Shown piece after piece: positions 34,106 through 43,122 of a stretch of DNA of 64,000 bases. The translations under genes and the position numbers were made by a program. How positions within the stretch are numbered: the stretch's first letter is position 1; every line of letters begins with the position of its first letter. Origin of the DNA: Clostridiaceae bacterium OM02-2AC (GTDB lineage Bacteria > Bacillota_I > Bacilli_A > Erysipelotrichales > Erysipelotrichaceae). A model generated the notes under the pieces. The model was given only the letters and a program-made list of their open reading frames with translations. It was not told where the DNA came from and did not search any database. Location: the NCBI GenBank assembly GCA_003481775.1, contig QULU01000002.1, positions 186,001 through 250,000 on the forward strand. Reading direction: 5' to 3'.

Positions 34106-34981
34106 CTATAGCTCTTCCTCATAGGTGAACCCAAGTCCCTGTACCTCATTCGCTTCCATCACGATAACAAATGCCTCCGGATCAATATGCGATACAAGAT
34201 GCTCCAGCTCCGGCAGCTGCTTTTTGGTTACGACTGCCATTATGACCGGTCGTTTCTCAGAAGAATATCCTCCGGTCGCTTCCAGAATCGTTGTCCCTCG
34301 CTCCAATACCTCATGAATTCGATCCATGATTTCCTTATGCTTATTGGATACGATCATCACATTACGTGCGTCGTGTCCGCCTATCATCATGGTTTTATTG
34401 ATCATGTAGCTGCTTACCCAGACAGACAGTATGCCTGTCAACGCAGCCTGCAAACCATATACAGCCGCACCTAGCAGTACAGTAAGAGCATCCACAACCA
34501 ATACAAGTGTCGGCAGTGGTATATGGGTATACTTATTGATAATCAGTGGCGGTATATCCATACCGCCTGTGCTTGCTCCTGTACGAAATACACACCCGAC
34601 ACCAATCCCCATCAATGCGCCGCCGTAAATGGTGGCTAAGTATTTATCCATGATAAAGGTATCCGGGGCAATTACATGTTTTGCCAGATAGGACAGCAGG
34701 GTAAGCAGCAGTGGATAACAGATCGTACTCAGAATTGTTTTTGCCGCAAACTTTTTCCCCAGAACAAGCGAGCCTGCAAGAAACAGTACAACAGTCAATA
34801 CATTGATAACCAGCTCAGGATTCAAATGAATCAGCGGCTCCAGTGCGATCGCTACACCTGCCAGACCTCCTGTCAGTACATCATTGGGCAAGATAAACCA
34901 GGCGACCCCCATGGCCAGAGCAATATTACCCGCAAGAATCCATAACGTATCCTGCACCAATTCTTTATTGCTTAATTTCAT
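34106..34981 (-). CDS. YitT-family membrane protein (DUF161/DUF2179)
   Basis: The product has 291 residues. The N-terminal half has five to six membrane helices with the ILPNDVLTGGLAGVAIALE and GASTGGMDIPPLIINKYT segments of the YitT/DUF161 family. The C-terminal soluble domain (about 200-285) with VLERGTTILEATGGYS is DUF2179, which resembles a ligand-binding domain. The function is unknown; a transporter is suspected. Upstream of the PHP gene, 45 bases away. Confidence 0.92.
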   Translation of the reverse strand: MKLSNKELVQDTLWILAGNIALAMGVAWFILPNDVLTGGLAGVAIALEPLIHLNPELVINVLTVVLFLAGSLVLGKKFAAKTILSTICYPLLLTLLSYLAKHVIAPDTFIMDKYLATIYGGALMGIGVGCVFRTGASTGGMDIPPLIINKYTHIPLPTLVLVVDALTVLLGAAVYGLQAALTGILSVWVSSYMINKTMMIGGHDARNVMIVSNKHKEIMDRIHEVLERGTTILEATGGYSSEKRPVIMAVVTKKQLPELEHLVSHIDPEAFVIVMEANEVQGLGFTYEEEL

Positions 34982-35092
34982 AAGTATCCCTTCTCTCTTT
35001 CATGCTCTTTCATTATAGCATTTTTTTCGCACTCTTTTTACGCAGAGGATAAAAACTCTTCTCTATTCTGTGAACTTTTTACATGGCTATAC

Positions 35093-35121
35093 AAAAAAAA
35101 CAGGTATGTGTCGGATACCTG
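35093..35121 (-). terminator. Intrinsic terminator of the LytTR-ABC operon
   Basis: CAGGTAT (35101-35107) and ATACCTG (35115-35121) pair, followed on the minus strand by eight T residues (35093-35100). Confidence 0.88.
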
Positions 35122-35204
35122 CTGCATTCATATACAACGCTTATAAGGAAGTTGTATCTTTTTGTAAGCTTTGAAATGGTAAAGTCTGTTGAGAAACTGC
35201 CCTT

Positions 35205-35906
35205 TCAGGCAAGCAGCTGCTTTTTCCGATACATATATACATATAGTATTAGAACAGCCGCAAAATTTACAAGCACAACAGCAAATGACTGCGCAGATAG
35301 AACGATCGTAGCGCCGTTGTTGATCTGCTCATAAATTTGTTGAGAATATAGAAATTTTCCCACATTCCGTATGGAGGCATTAAACATTGACAGCATAGGA
35401 ATAAAGGAAGTAATCAGCATAGCAGGAACGGACAGACCACTGGCAGCGGTTTGATTATCACTCACTACGCCAATCAATGCACCAATGATGGAAGAAATCA
35501 GGATTCCACAGGCATTCAGCAGCAGAAACATCATCAGCTCCTGCATGGAAAATTTCCCCAGCAATCCCATAAACAGCACACCTGCCATACATAATACAAA
35601 CACATACACTCCAATGCCCAGCAGATATTCCATTGGCTTCACATTGGACATCATCAGCATACGTAAAGAGCCCTTCTCCTTTTCCTCACTGATGACTGTG
35701 GATAGGATGAGAATAGGTGCCATGCATACATACATGACAGCAAACAGATTTACAAAATATCTCTGCGGCAGCTGGAATTCCCCGGCAGACAGTGTCAAAA
35801 CGGCTGCAATCGCCGGAAACATAACAAACTGTACAAGCGTAGGCTTATTACGCAGCGTATCCTTCAGTTGTTTACGAAGGATGGCATATACATGATACAG
35901 CTTCAT
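35205..35906 (-). CDS. ABC-2 type permease
   Basis: The product has about 233 residues with six membrane helices in the ABC-2 pattern: a helix near residues 22-40, VNLFAVMYVCMAPILILSTV, then EEKEKGSLR, a hallmark cytoplasmic loop of NatB/ABC-2 permeases, and further helices to the C-terminus. Start ATG 35906 is two bases from the stop of the ATPase gene (GTCTGATATG), with AAGGAG upstream. It forms an exporter with that ATPase. The substrate is unknown; the LytTR-DUF3021 neighbours suggest a stress or envelope response. Confidence 0.88.
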   Translation of the reverse strand: MKLYHVYAILRKQLKDTLRNKPTLVQFVMFPAIAAVLTLSAGEFQLPQRYFVNLFAVMYVCMAPILILSTVISEEKEKGSLRMLMMSNVKPMEYLLGIGVYVFVLCMAGVLFMGLLGKFSMQELMMFLLLNACGILISSIIGALIGVVSDNQTAASGLSVPAMLITSFIPMLSMFNASIRNVGKFLYSQQIYEQINNGATIVLSAQSFAVVLVNFAAVLILYVYMYRKKQLLA

Positions 35907-35907
35907 A

Positions 35908-36747
35908 TCAGACCAGCTCCTTTCCTGTAAGCTCAATGAATACCGATTCCAAGGTCGGCTCCATGGAATGAATTGTTTTCACCTGTCCGGCTTGAATCAG
36001 TTTGACTATTTGATCCATATCCTGCTTTAAATCCTGTATTATACCGGTTCCCTTTGTTGTCAGAATTCTGACCTGATTGCTCGTATTATATTTGCAGCAA
36101 ATTGCTTCCGGTGTATCACATTCTATGATGCAGCCTTCATTTAACAAAGCCACGCGATCACAAAGCCGTGTAGCTTCCTCCATATCGTGAGTAGTCAGAA
36201 ATATTGTGACCCCCTTTTCCTTTAATTCAAATAGCAGCTCATGTATATTCGCTGTTGTGGCAGGGTCAAGACCGGACGTTGGCTCATCCAGAAACAGAAG
36301 CTTCGGCTGATGAAGCAAAGCCCTTGCAAAGGCGAGCCGCTGCTTCATCCCCTTAGAGAGCTTGTTTACCGGTGTTTGTGCACTTTCATACAGGGAAACA
36401 CGGCGAAGTGCAGGCTCGATAACATCTACAGGAAGCTGATACAATCTTCGATAAATATCCAGATTATCCACACAGGAAAGTCGGTCATACAGACCAGTTT
36501 CATCCAGCATCATGCCGATTTGCGCATACGCTTCATCCCTGAGCTTCTCACAATCATGTCCAAAAACACTAGAGCTTCCACCATCCTTTTTCAGCAGACC
36601 GATCAAAATACGAATCAGGGTTGTTTTCCCGGAACCCGATGGTCCCAGCAAGCCGAAAATTTCCGGCTTGGAAATTGAAAAGCTGATATCCTTAAGAACC
36701 TCTTTCTCTTTAAATTTCTTTTGTATATGCTCTGCTTCCAGTATCAT
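35908..36747 (-). CDS. ABC transporter ATPase (CcmA/drug-export type)
   Basis: The product has 279 residues: GPSGSGKTT Walker A, a Q loop, LSKGMKQRLAFARALL signature, LLFLDEPTSGLDP Walker B and TTHDM switch. Class I of drug/NatA exporters. An extended C-terminal portion (about 215-279) precedes the partner permease. Its ATG overlaps the last base of the DUF3021 stop (TAATG), so translation is coupled. Confidence 0.93.
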   Translation of the reverse strand: MILEAEHIQKKFKEKEVLKDISFSISKPEIFGLLGPSGSGKTTLIRILIGLLKKDGGSSSVFGHDCEKLRDEAYAQIGMMLDETGLYDRLSCVDNLDIYRRLYQLPVDVIEPALRRVSLYESAQTPVNKLSKGMKQRLAFARALLHQPKLLFLDEPTSGLDPATTANIHELLFELKEKGVTIFLTTHDMEEATRLCDRVALLNEGCIIECDTPEAICCKYNTSNQVRILTTKGTGIIQDLKQDMDQIVKLIQAGQVKTIHSMEPTLESVFIELTGKELV

Positions 36748-37217
36748 TATTTTTCTCTCTCCTTTTTTGCCTTATATGCATCCAGCAGCTTTTGATATTC
36801 TTTGTCCTTCCTATGCGTGGCGTATACACTGAGTGATGTCGCTGCCATAAAGCTGATCAAAAAACAAAGAACAAAGCCGATCCATGCCTCATGATCATTC
36901 ACCGGAAACCAGCGACATACATATATGAAGGGCAGCATGAATGCCATACAAATTGCGATTCGCAGTATGATTTTATAAGTCAGGCGCAGATCGGGAAGTA
37001 TACGAGGCTGATCAAGGATCAAATTGCAAAACGCAAGTATGACAGTAAGTGCCAGCAGCTGCAAAATCGCAGTGAAGGAAACTCCGCCATGTACATAAAA
37101 GCTGGATTCTCCCACGATCACATCCCCAAGCAGCATTCCGGAAATCGTTATGACGCTCACCGCTATAAAAAAAGAGGCTGTTACATGACTGAAAAATTTA
37201 ACTAGATTTTTATACAT
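36747..37217 (-). CDS. DUF3021 membrane protein
   Basis: The product has 156 residues with four helices (about 12-34, 45-65, 82-102 and 112-132) and a basic tail KAKKEREK. The size, topology and the gene order LytTR-DUF3021-ABC match DUF3021 proteins, which in other Firmicutes regulate the adjacent LytTR protein. It most likely inhibits the LytTR regulator at the membrane (inference from family context). Confidence 0.85.
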   Translation of the reverse strand: MYKNLVKFFSHVTASFFIAVSVITISGMLLGDVIVGESSFYVHGGVSFTAILQLLALTVILAFCNLILDQPRILPDLRLTYKIILRIAICMAFMLPFIYVCRWFPVNDHEAWIGFVLCFLISFMAATSLSVYATHRKDKEYQKLLDAYKAKKEREK

Positions 37218-37221
37218 ACCG

Positions 37222-37650
37222 CTATTCCCCTTTCAGCTTCTGCTTGAATGCCTTCCCATAGGTTCTTGTGACCATGTGTTGATATCCGTTATCAAGATAC
37301 ACCTTGATTCTGGATCCCAAATCCGTACGCATGCTTGTTATGTGTGTAATATTGATGATTGTCGCTTTATTGATTCGGATGAAATCATCATTTAGCTGTT
37401 CCTCAATCTGATAGAGCCACAGCGGTGATTCATAGCAGCCCTGTGCAGTGTATACAATCGTGCACTTGTCCACGGATGCGATAAAGCATACATCCTCCAC
37501 ACACAGCAGATATTCTTTATCTCTCTGATATCCGATCAGCTTCTGATGCATCGCTGCCAGTAAGCGGAATGCTTTCTGCTTTTCCTCTTCTGAATCAAAC
37601 CGTATACGGACATCCAGCTGTTGTGAATCCTTGCCCTCAATGATTTTCAT
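37222..37650 (-). CDS. LytTR-domain transcription regulator
   Basis: The product has 142 residues without a receiver domain. The C-terminal LytTR DNA-binding domain (about 45-140) shows DDFIRINKATIINITHI, then VYLDNGYQHMVTRTYGKAFK. The LytTR-DUF3021 pair is normally autoregulatory. ATG 37650 is preceded by AGGAGG at seven bases; a longer frame from 37740 is not supported. First gene of a four-gene operon with the ABC transporter. Confidence 0.9.
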   Translation of the reverse strand: MKIIEGKDSQQLDVRIRFDSEEEKQKAFRLLAAMHQKLIGYQRDKEYLLCVEDVCFIASVDKCTIVYTAQGCYESPLWLYQIEEQLNDDFIRINKATIINITHITSMRTDLGSRIKVYLDNGYQHMVTRTYGKAFKQKLKGE

Positions 37651-37669
37651 ACCGTATCCTCCTGTCCTT

Positions 37670-37675
37670 ATTATA
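37670..37675 (-). promoter_or_regulatory. -10 element of the LytTR operon
   Basis: On the minus strand TATAAT is perfect, with a weak -35 (TGGCTT) 17 bases upstream. Further upstream, the region around 37708-37740 has related GCAGGTGAGTT and GCAACTTGGTT blocks that might be LytTR sites. That last point is only suggestive. Confidence 0.5.
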
Positions 37676-37741
37676 TTGGCACATCTGCATAAAAGCCATA
37701 GTTTTGAACCAAGTTGCAGGAATCTGTAACTCACCTGCAAG

Positions 37742-37774
37742 AAAAAAACATCAATCGTGCGTTTCCATTGATGT
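37742..37774 (-). terminator. Intrinsic terminator after the secreted protein gene
   Basis: ACATCAAT (37748-37755) pairs with ATTGATGT (37767-37774), followed on the minus strand by at least six T residues. Confidence 0.88.
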
Positions 37775-37785
37775 TTATATGATAT

Positions 37786-38166
37786 CTATTGAAAAATTTC
37801 CTGAAATAAAGAGCGTGGCTGAACCTCCGGTACACACACACTTTCTGTTCGCAGCGTACCGGTTATGGTATCGCCTTTCCCATCCCCCTCCGTTATCACC
37901 AGCTGATTGTGCTTCCAGTCAGCCTGAAGATCCTTTCGGTAAGCGAACAATTCCTTATTATGTAGCACCATCAGGATATAGGATTCCTTATGTACGCCGC
38001 TGACCAGCTCAGAATAGATTTTCTGTATGTTCTGTTTCAGCTCATAGGTCTGCTTCGTATTGCTGTCATAGCGTATCTCATAATCAATCTCTGCTCTGGC
38101 ATTCCCGTGAATCATAGCAGATGCCATAAGAAACCACAGACAGCCGATTATTGCATAACGTTTCAT
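37786..38166 (-). CDS. Small secreted protein, unknown function
   Basis: The product has 126 residues. A signal peptide (KRYAIIGCLWFLMASAMIH, cleavage near residues 23-26 after NARA) is followed by a mixed-charge mature region with no recognised domain (EIDYEIRYDSNTKQTYELK and so on). It has its own terminator and lies upstream of the LytTR operon in the same orientation. No family recognised. Confidence 0.7.
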   Translation of the reverse strand: MKRYAIIGCLWFLMASAMIHGNARAEIDYEIRYDSNTKQTYELKQNIQKIYSELVSGVHKESYILMVLHNKELFAYRKDLQADWKHNQLVITEGDGKGDTITGTLRTESVCVPEVQPRSLFQEIFQ

Positions 38167-38435
38167 TTCTTCACCTCATAGCTGCAGTATGGGCATCTAT
38201 TCTAGGATTATACCTGTTTCTGTATAAAGCCAGGAAAGCTATGTTATCGCCCCATCTTTTTCAGTTGGATACATTAAGATCGAAGTAATCAATATAGCAG
38301 CACTGTAAAATTCAAGCTGAAAATCATTTTAGGAAGCGAAAAATCAATAAATCGTGGATTATTTAGGAATTTCATACTTTTTTAACGTATAGAAGTATGT
38401 AAGTGATGATAAACTTACAGAAGGAGGTTTTCGTC

Positions 38436-38743
38436 ATGGAACATACGAAAGCAAATAATGTATTGAATTTCTGCAATGATTTATTTTTTAAGTACACCCT
38501 TTCCCATGAGGATGCGAATTCCGTGTATGCGCGCAACACCATCATGCAACGTGTTACGGAATCAAGGTAAAGGAAAGTGAAGGTATGATGGAAGGAGAGA
38601 GACAGCTCTTACATAAACTCATGGAAACCAAATATCAGGAAGACTGCACAGCGTGGCTGCAGTTATTAACCGAGGCCCAACTGCATATCGTATCCTCTTT
38701 GATATTGAAGTGCGATACTCTGGAGGCTGCTAAAAAAAATTAA
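38436..38743 (+). pseudogene. Broken Rpn-type PD-(D/E)XK nuclease transposase gene
   Basis: A well-placed AAGGAGG and ATG open a 44-codon frame (MEHTKANNVLNFCNDLFFKY, then DANSVYARNTIMQRVTESR) that is the N-terminus of the PDDEXK_2 nuclease/putative transposase family. A one-base deletion shifts it after RVT. The other frame then continues GIKVKES as the family does, and jumps directly to a C-terminal segment (EGERQLLHKLMETKYQEDC, then SLILKCDTLEAAKKN). The catalytic middle of roughly 200 residues is missing. The gene is therefore inactivated by both a frameshift and an internal deletion. The last codon is followed by TAA at 38741. Confidence 0.8.
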
Positions 38744-39070
38744 ATAAGGCTGACACGATGTAAGCAATCATATATGAGCAACGCCTTTCAACATATCTAC
38801 CTACAATAAAAGGCTCTTTGCAGTACATGTGCGGAGAATTATTCATGCTTACAATAAGCAGTTTCAAATTATAAGATATAAAAGAAAGCCATGAGTAATA
38901 TACTTGCTATTGCCCTTTTCTATGCGTTATCTACAACATAGGGCAATGAATAGTAACCGTTTTCATAAAGTTTTCATGAATACCACTGGCTTTTTTCTAT
39001 TTCTGTGATAAAATACCATAGGAAATTCAAGATTTCCCGGAAGTTATACATATAACGATGGAGGTAACAT
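38744..39070. other. Intergenic region with a bulged hairpin
   Basis: ATTGCCC and GGGCAAT at about 38910-38948, with inner TATG/CATA pairing across a bulge, could fold into a hairpin about 120 bases before the FAD gene. A possible -10 (GATAAAAT) lies near 39008. No gene seen. Confidence 0.4.
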
Positions 39071-40444
39071 ATGGATTTTGATTTACTGATTGTCGGGGCC
39101 GGTCCCGGCGGTATCTTCTCTGCCTATGAGGCGATGAAACTGAACCCGGATCTGAAAATTGCATTATTTGAAACAGGAAACCCGCTGGAGAAAAGAAAAT
39201 GTCCGATTGACGGGGTGAAAATTAAATCCTGCATTAACTGCAAGACCTGTGCCATTATGAATGGGTTTGGCGGAGCAGGAGCCTTTTCTGATGGAAAATA
39301 TAATATCACCAACCAGTTCGGCGGAACCTTATATGAACATATCGGAAGAAAAGAAGCAATTGATCTGATGAATTATGTCGATGAGATCAATGTGGCAAAC
39401 GGTGGACAGGGTACCAAGCTGTATACAAATGAAAATACACATCTGAAAAAGAAATGCATGCAGAACGATTTGCATCTGCTGGAGGCAAGCGTGCGCCATC
39501 TGGGTACTGAAGTGAATTATATCGTACTGGAAAACCTGTACAATCAGCTGAAGGATAAAATCGAAATCCATTTTCATACTCATATTGATGCAGTGGAAAA
39601 GCTGGATAACGGCTATCGTCTGATCAGCAAGGATAAGAGCTTCACCGGCAGCAAGTGCATCATATCCACAGGCCGTAGCGGAAGCAAATGGATGGGAAGC
39701 ATTTGTAAAAGTCTGGGAATTGCCACAAAGAGCAACCGTGTCGATATCGGTGTCCGTGTAGAGCTGCCGTACAGTATTTTTTCTGATCTGACAGATGAAT
39801 TGTATGAAAGCAAAATTGTATACCGTACCACGAAGTTTCAGGACAAGGTTCGTACCTTCTGTATGAACCCGCGTGGTGTAGTCGTCAGTGAAAATACAAA
39901 TGGAATTGTAACGGTGAACGGCCACAGCTATGAAGACCCTTCCCGTTATACGGAGAATACAAATTTTGCGCTGCTGGTTAGCAATCACTTTACAGAACCA
40001 TTTAAGGACAGCAACGAATATGGGGAAAGCATAGCACGTTTATCCAATATGCTGGGCGGCGGCGTCATCGTTCAGCGATTCGGTGATTTGATTCGCGGAC
40101 AGAGAAGCACGGACTCCCGCATTGCGGAAAGCTTCGTCACACCAACCTTATCCGCTACCCCGGGTGATCTGAGTCTGGTGATTCCCAAACGTCAGATGGA
40201 TGACATCATAGAGATGATTTATGCGCTGGATAAGGTAGCGCCGGGTACGGCCAATGATGATACCCTTCTGTATGGTGTAGAGGTGAAATTCTATAATCTG
40301 GAGGTTGAAATTGATCATAATCTGGAGACCAAGCATGAAGGACTGTATGTGATTGGTGACTGCAGTGGTGTTACCCATTCCCTCTCTCATGCAAGTGCAA
40401 GCGGCGTTTATGTCGCAAGACACCTGTATAGCAGTAAGCATTAA
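39071..40444 (+). CDS. FAD-dependent dehydrogenase-like protein (COG2509 type)
   Basis: The product has 457 residues. The N-terminal dinucleotide loop is LLIVGAGPGGIFSAYEA; the ATG motif region and C-terminal VIGDCSGVTHSLSHASASG bind FAD. A cysteine cluster CINCKTCAIMNGFGGAGAFSDG follows at about 55-75. This identifies the uncharacterised COG2509 family of FAD proteins found in anaerobes. No substrate is known. It is a single-gene unit with a strong terminator. The ATG has GGAGG upstream. Confidence 0.9.
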   Translation: MDFDLLIVGAGPGGIFSAYEAMKLNPDLKIALFETGNPLEKRKCPIDGVKIKSCINCKTCAIMNGFGGAGAFSDGKYNITNQFGGTLYEHIGRKEAIDLMNYVDEINVANGGQGTKLYTNENTHLKKKCMQNDLHLLEASVRHLGTEVNYIVLENLYNQLKDKIEIHFHTHIDAVEKLDNGYRLISKDKSFTGSKCIISTGRSGSKWMGSICKSLGIATKSNRVDIGVRVELPYSIFSDLTDELYESKIVYRTTKFQDKVRTFCMNPRGVVVSENTNGIVTVNGHSYEDPSRYTENTNFALLVSNHFTEPFKDSNEYGESIARLSNMLGGGVIVQRFGDLIRGQRSTDSRIAESFVTPTLSATPGDLSLVIPKRQMDDIIEMIYALDKVAPGTANDDTLLYGVEVKFYNLEVEIDHNLETKHEGLYVIGDCSGVTHSLSHASASGVYVARHLYSSKH

Positions 40445-40447
40445 CAA

Positions 40448-40490
40448 AGAATCGTGAGCCTGTCAGCTGCAGGACATCACGATTCTTTTT
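40448..40490 (+). terminator. Intrinsic terminator after the FAD protein gene
   Basis: AGAATCGTGA (40448-40457) pairs perfectly with TCACGATTCT (40477-40486), followed by TTTTTGTTTT. It can also serve the converging glycyl radical gene. Confidence 0.9.
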
Positions 40491-40523
40491 GTTTTCTAAA
40501 TACAGGCAGGCTTACTTTGCGAC

Positions 40524-42932
40524 CTATAGCGTCTGCTCTGTTCGTTCAATGATATCATCCTGTGTCTGTCTGGATAAATCGTGGAAGAAGGCGGAATACC
40601 CGGCAACACGGACAATCAAATCCCGATATTTCTGTGGATGCTTTTGTGCATCAATCAGCGTATCACGGGAAACCACATTATATTGTACATGATAGCCATC
40701 CAGCCGATTGAAAAACGTGCGTATCATCATAATCAGCTTTTGCTTGTTTTCCTCACTTGCCAGCATTTGCGGAGTCATTTTCTGATTCAGCAGCACCCCA
40801 CCGGTAATTTCATGTGTCGGAAGTTTGGACACTGTTTTAAAAACAGCAGTAGGTCCGTTTTTATCCATACCATGCACAGGGGAACAGCCTTCTGCCAACG
40901 GTGTTCCGGCATTTCGTCCATCCGGTGTAGCCGGCGTTGTCTTCCCCTGTCCGACATTGGCAGAGATACTGGATGTTCCGGCATAACGAGTACCGCCAAT
41001 CGGTCCTCTTCCATAGCGTGTATTCGGATATTTTTTTACTTCATCAATATAGACTTCATATGCATCCGCAATCAGCTGATCGACATAGTCATCATCATTT
41101 CCGTATTTGGGAGCATTTAAGAGCAGCTGCTGAACAGCCGCATGCTCCGAAGATGAAAAATCATCCTGCAGTGCGTCCCATAGCTGCTTTGCTGTAAGCG
41201 TACGTTCTTCAAACACCAGCTTTTTCACCGCCGCCAGACTGTCTGCCAGATTGGCGATCCCCACCTGAAGGCCCGAAATAAAGTCATAGACAGCTCCGCC
41301 TTCCTTGATAGTTTTCCCCCGTCCAATACAATCCTCAGTCAATGCACTGCATAGTATATCCGGTACATCCTGTTCCAGTACGAGATCACAACAGTTTTCA
41401 ATAATAACTGAGTGCCTTGTAAATTCGCGAATGGTGATATCCCAAGCTTCCTTCAGCTGCTCATAGGAGGTCATTTCACAGAAGTGAGTAAGACCGTTCA
41501 CCAGCTTCTTCTTGCTTGCCGGATCCACTCCCTCATTCATAGCAATCAGTAAGGTTTTGGGAAAATTCAGGAAGCTCATTCCGGTACAGCGATAACCCCA
41601 TTTTCCAGGCACCGCAGTTTCCACGCAACCTATGGCAGAGTAATTATAGGCATCCGTTGCCTTTACACCCTTTTCGATAAAGGATGGAATAATCACTTCA
41701 TCGGAATTGAAGGCAGGCATCCCGGTTCCCAGTTTAACAACCTCAATCGCTTCTTCCATGAAAGCAGCAGATATATTTCTATGATAGCGCACCGTTAAAT
41801 TAGGCTGCGGCAGTCGTGTCTGTGCTACGGATTTCAATATGAGATAGGATAGCGGATTCACTGCATCCCTTCCATCCTCACGCTGCCCTCCCACTGTAAC
41901 ATTCTGATACAGGGGAGAGCCTGCACTGAATTGCGTATGCGACCAGCTTCTTACCTTATTGATGGTATATGTTTTCAGCCACAAATTGGTCAGAAGCTCG
42001 ACGGCCTGTCCCTCATTCAGGACATGCTGGTCCAGATCCTGTTGGAGATATGGATATAGATACTGATCCATACGTCCATAGGAAAGGGAATGACCATTGG
42101 ACTCAATTTGTAATACCAGGTGAATCAGCCACATGGATTGAATTGCTTCATGAAAGCTGGATGCCCCCTCATACGGAACCTTATGCAGCATGTGTGCCAT
42201 CCTTGTTAATTCCTGCTTTCTTTCACCTTTTGCCACTTCTGCCTGTGAACGTGCAAGCTTCGCATAGCGCTGTGCAAAGCTTCGTACAGCAGCAATGACA
42301 ATCAAAATCGCTTCATAGAAATGGTATTTTGCAATACTGTCCGGCCTTGTCATATCCAGTGCCTGCTTCTCTGCCAGGGTCCTTCGCTCATAATATTTCA
42401 ACCCGTTTCGCATGATCATTCCATAATCAACAGCGATATGCGCATCTCCGCTTGTGATATTCCCTTCTGCCTTGATGATTCCAAGCTCATAAAAGATTTT
42501 GCTTTCCGGTGGTATCATCGCCAGCCCTTTATCCAGTGTTGTATTATGATACCAGTAAGGCGCAAGCTCTTTCAGCTCTCGCTTCGTTTCTTCATCAATT
42601 TGAAACACATCACCATCCCGATGCGCAAAGTCATCCAGCTCCCGAAGTACCCAATCCATCGCATATTCCGGGAAGATCGGTGCTGCCCGGTTTTTCTTTG
42701 CCTGATTTCCTGCAAGCAGCGTTTGCGGCTCAATGAATATCGGCATATTTTCTAAAATGTTTTTCAGCATCAAAGCACGCTTTACAAGCAGCGGCTTATC
42801 CGCATGCTCCCGGTATGCCTGCGTCGCAAGCACCGCACGGGTAGCATCAATCGAAGCCTCCGTATTTAATAGGTCATCTCTAAAGCTTTGCATTCTTTCT
42901 GTCAGCGTTCCAAAGTGTTCTCTGTTCTCCAT
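40524..42932 (-). CDS. Glycyl radical enzyme of the PFL/dehydratase superfamily, substrate unknown
   Basis: The product has 802 residues. The C-terminal radical loop RVAGYSAFF places the glycyl radical at Gly778. The active-site motif is GCVETAVPGKWG with Cys436 and Glu438. Pyruvate formate-lyase has two adjacent cysteines, so a lone cysteine followed by Val-Glu points to the dehydratase/lyase class (glycerol, propanediol, choline, hydroxyproline and similar). The usual proline after Glu is threonine here. NGHSLSYGRMDQYLYPY fits the same class. GGAGGAAAG fixes the ATG. It is transcribed away from its radical SAM activase and would need it to work. Confidence 0.9.
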   Translation of the reverse strand: MENREHFGTLTERMQSFRDDLLNTEASIDATRAVLATQAYREHADKPLLVKRALMLKNILENMPIFIEPQTLLAGNQAKKNRAAPIFPEYAMDWVLRELDDFAHRDGDVFQIDEETKRELKELAPYWYHNTTLDKGLAMIPPESKIFYELGIIKAEGNITSGDAHIAVDYGMIMRNGLKYYERRTLAEKQALDMTRPDSIAKYHFYEAILIVIAAVRSFAQRYAKLARSQAEVAKGERKQELTRMAHMLHKVPYEGASSFHEAIQSMWLIHLVLQIESNGHSLSYGRMDQYLYPYLQQDLDQHVLNEGQAVELLTNLWLKTYTINKVRSWSHTQFSAGSPLYQNVTVGGQREDGRDAVNPLSYLILKSVAQTRLPQPNLTVRYHRNISAAFMEEAIEVVKLGTGMPAFNSDEVIIPSFIEKGVKATDAYNYSAIGCVETAVPGKWGYRCTGMSFLNFPKTLLIAMNEGVDPASKKKLVNGLTHFCEMTSYEQLKEAWDITIREFTRHSVIIENCCDLVLEQDVPDILCSALTEDCIGRGKTIKEGGAVYDFISGLQVGIANLADSLAAVKKLVFEERTLTAKQLWDALQDDFSSSEHAAVQQLLLNAPKYGNDDDYVDQLIADAYEVYIDEVKKYPNTRYGRGPIGGTRYAGTSSISANVGQGKTTPATPDGRNAGTPLAEGCSPVHGMDKNGPTAVFKTVSKLPTHEITGGVLLNQKMTPQMLASEENKQKLIMMIRTFFNRLDGYHVQYNVVSRDTLIDAQKHPQKYRDLIVRVAGYSAFFHDLSRQTQDDIIERTEQTL

Positions 42933-42958
42933 AAGCTTTCCTCCATACCTCATATTTA

Positions 42959-43063
42959 TTTCGTTTGAAAGTAACTGTGAATATCTTCCTTTTCATATTA
43001 GCATATACTGCATTTATGTCAAGAGATTTATTTCATTTGAATCTTTTATTACTTTCATTTGAA
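42959..43063. promoter_or_regulatory. Three TTTCRTTTGAA repeats in the divergent promoter region
   Basis: TTTCGTTTGAA at 42959-42969, and TTTCATTTGAA at 43031-43041 and 43053-43063. The last two are 22 bases apart, two helical turns, on the same face. They lie between the glycyl radical gene and its activase and are good candidates for the binding sites of the DeoR regulator encoded next door. The divergent plus-strand gene has an extended -10 (TGCTATGAT) near 43092-43100. Confidence 0.6.
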
Positions 43064-43122
43064 ATTTATTTTTCACTTTTGTCGTAACCTGTGCTATGAT
43101 AAAAGCAAAGGAGCTGATTTTT

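Noticed and set aside
39329..39988. Minus-strand frame of about 219 residues opposite the FAD gene
   Set aside because: Shadow of the FAD protein; no binding site.
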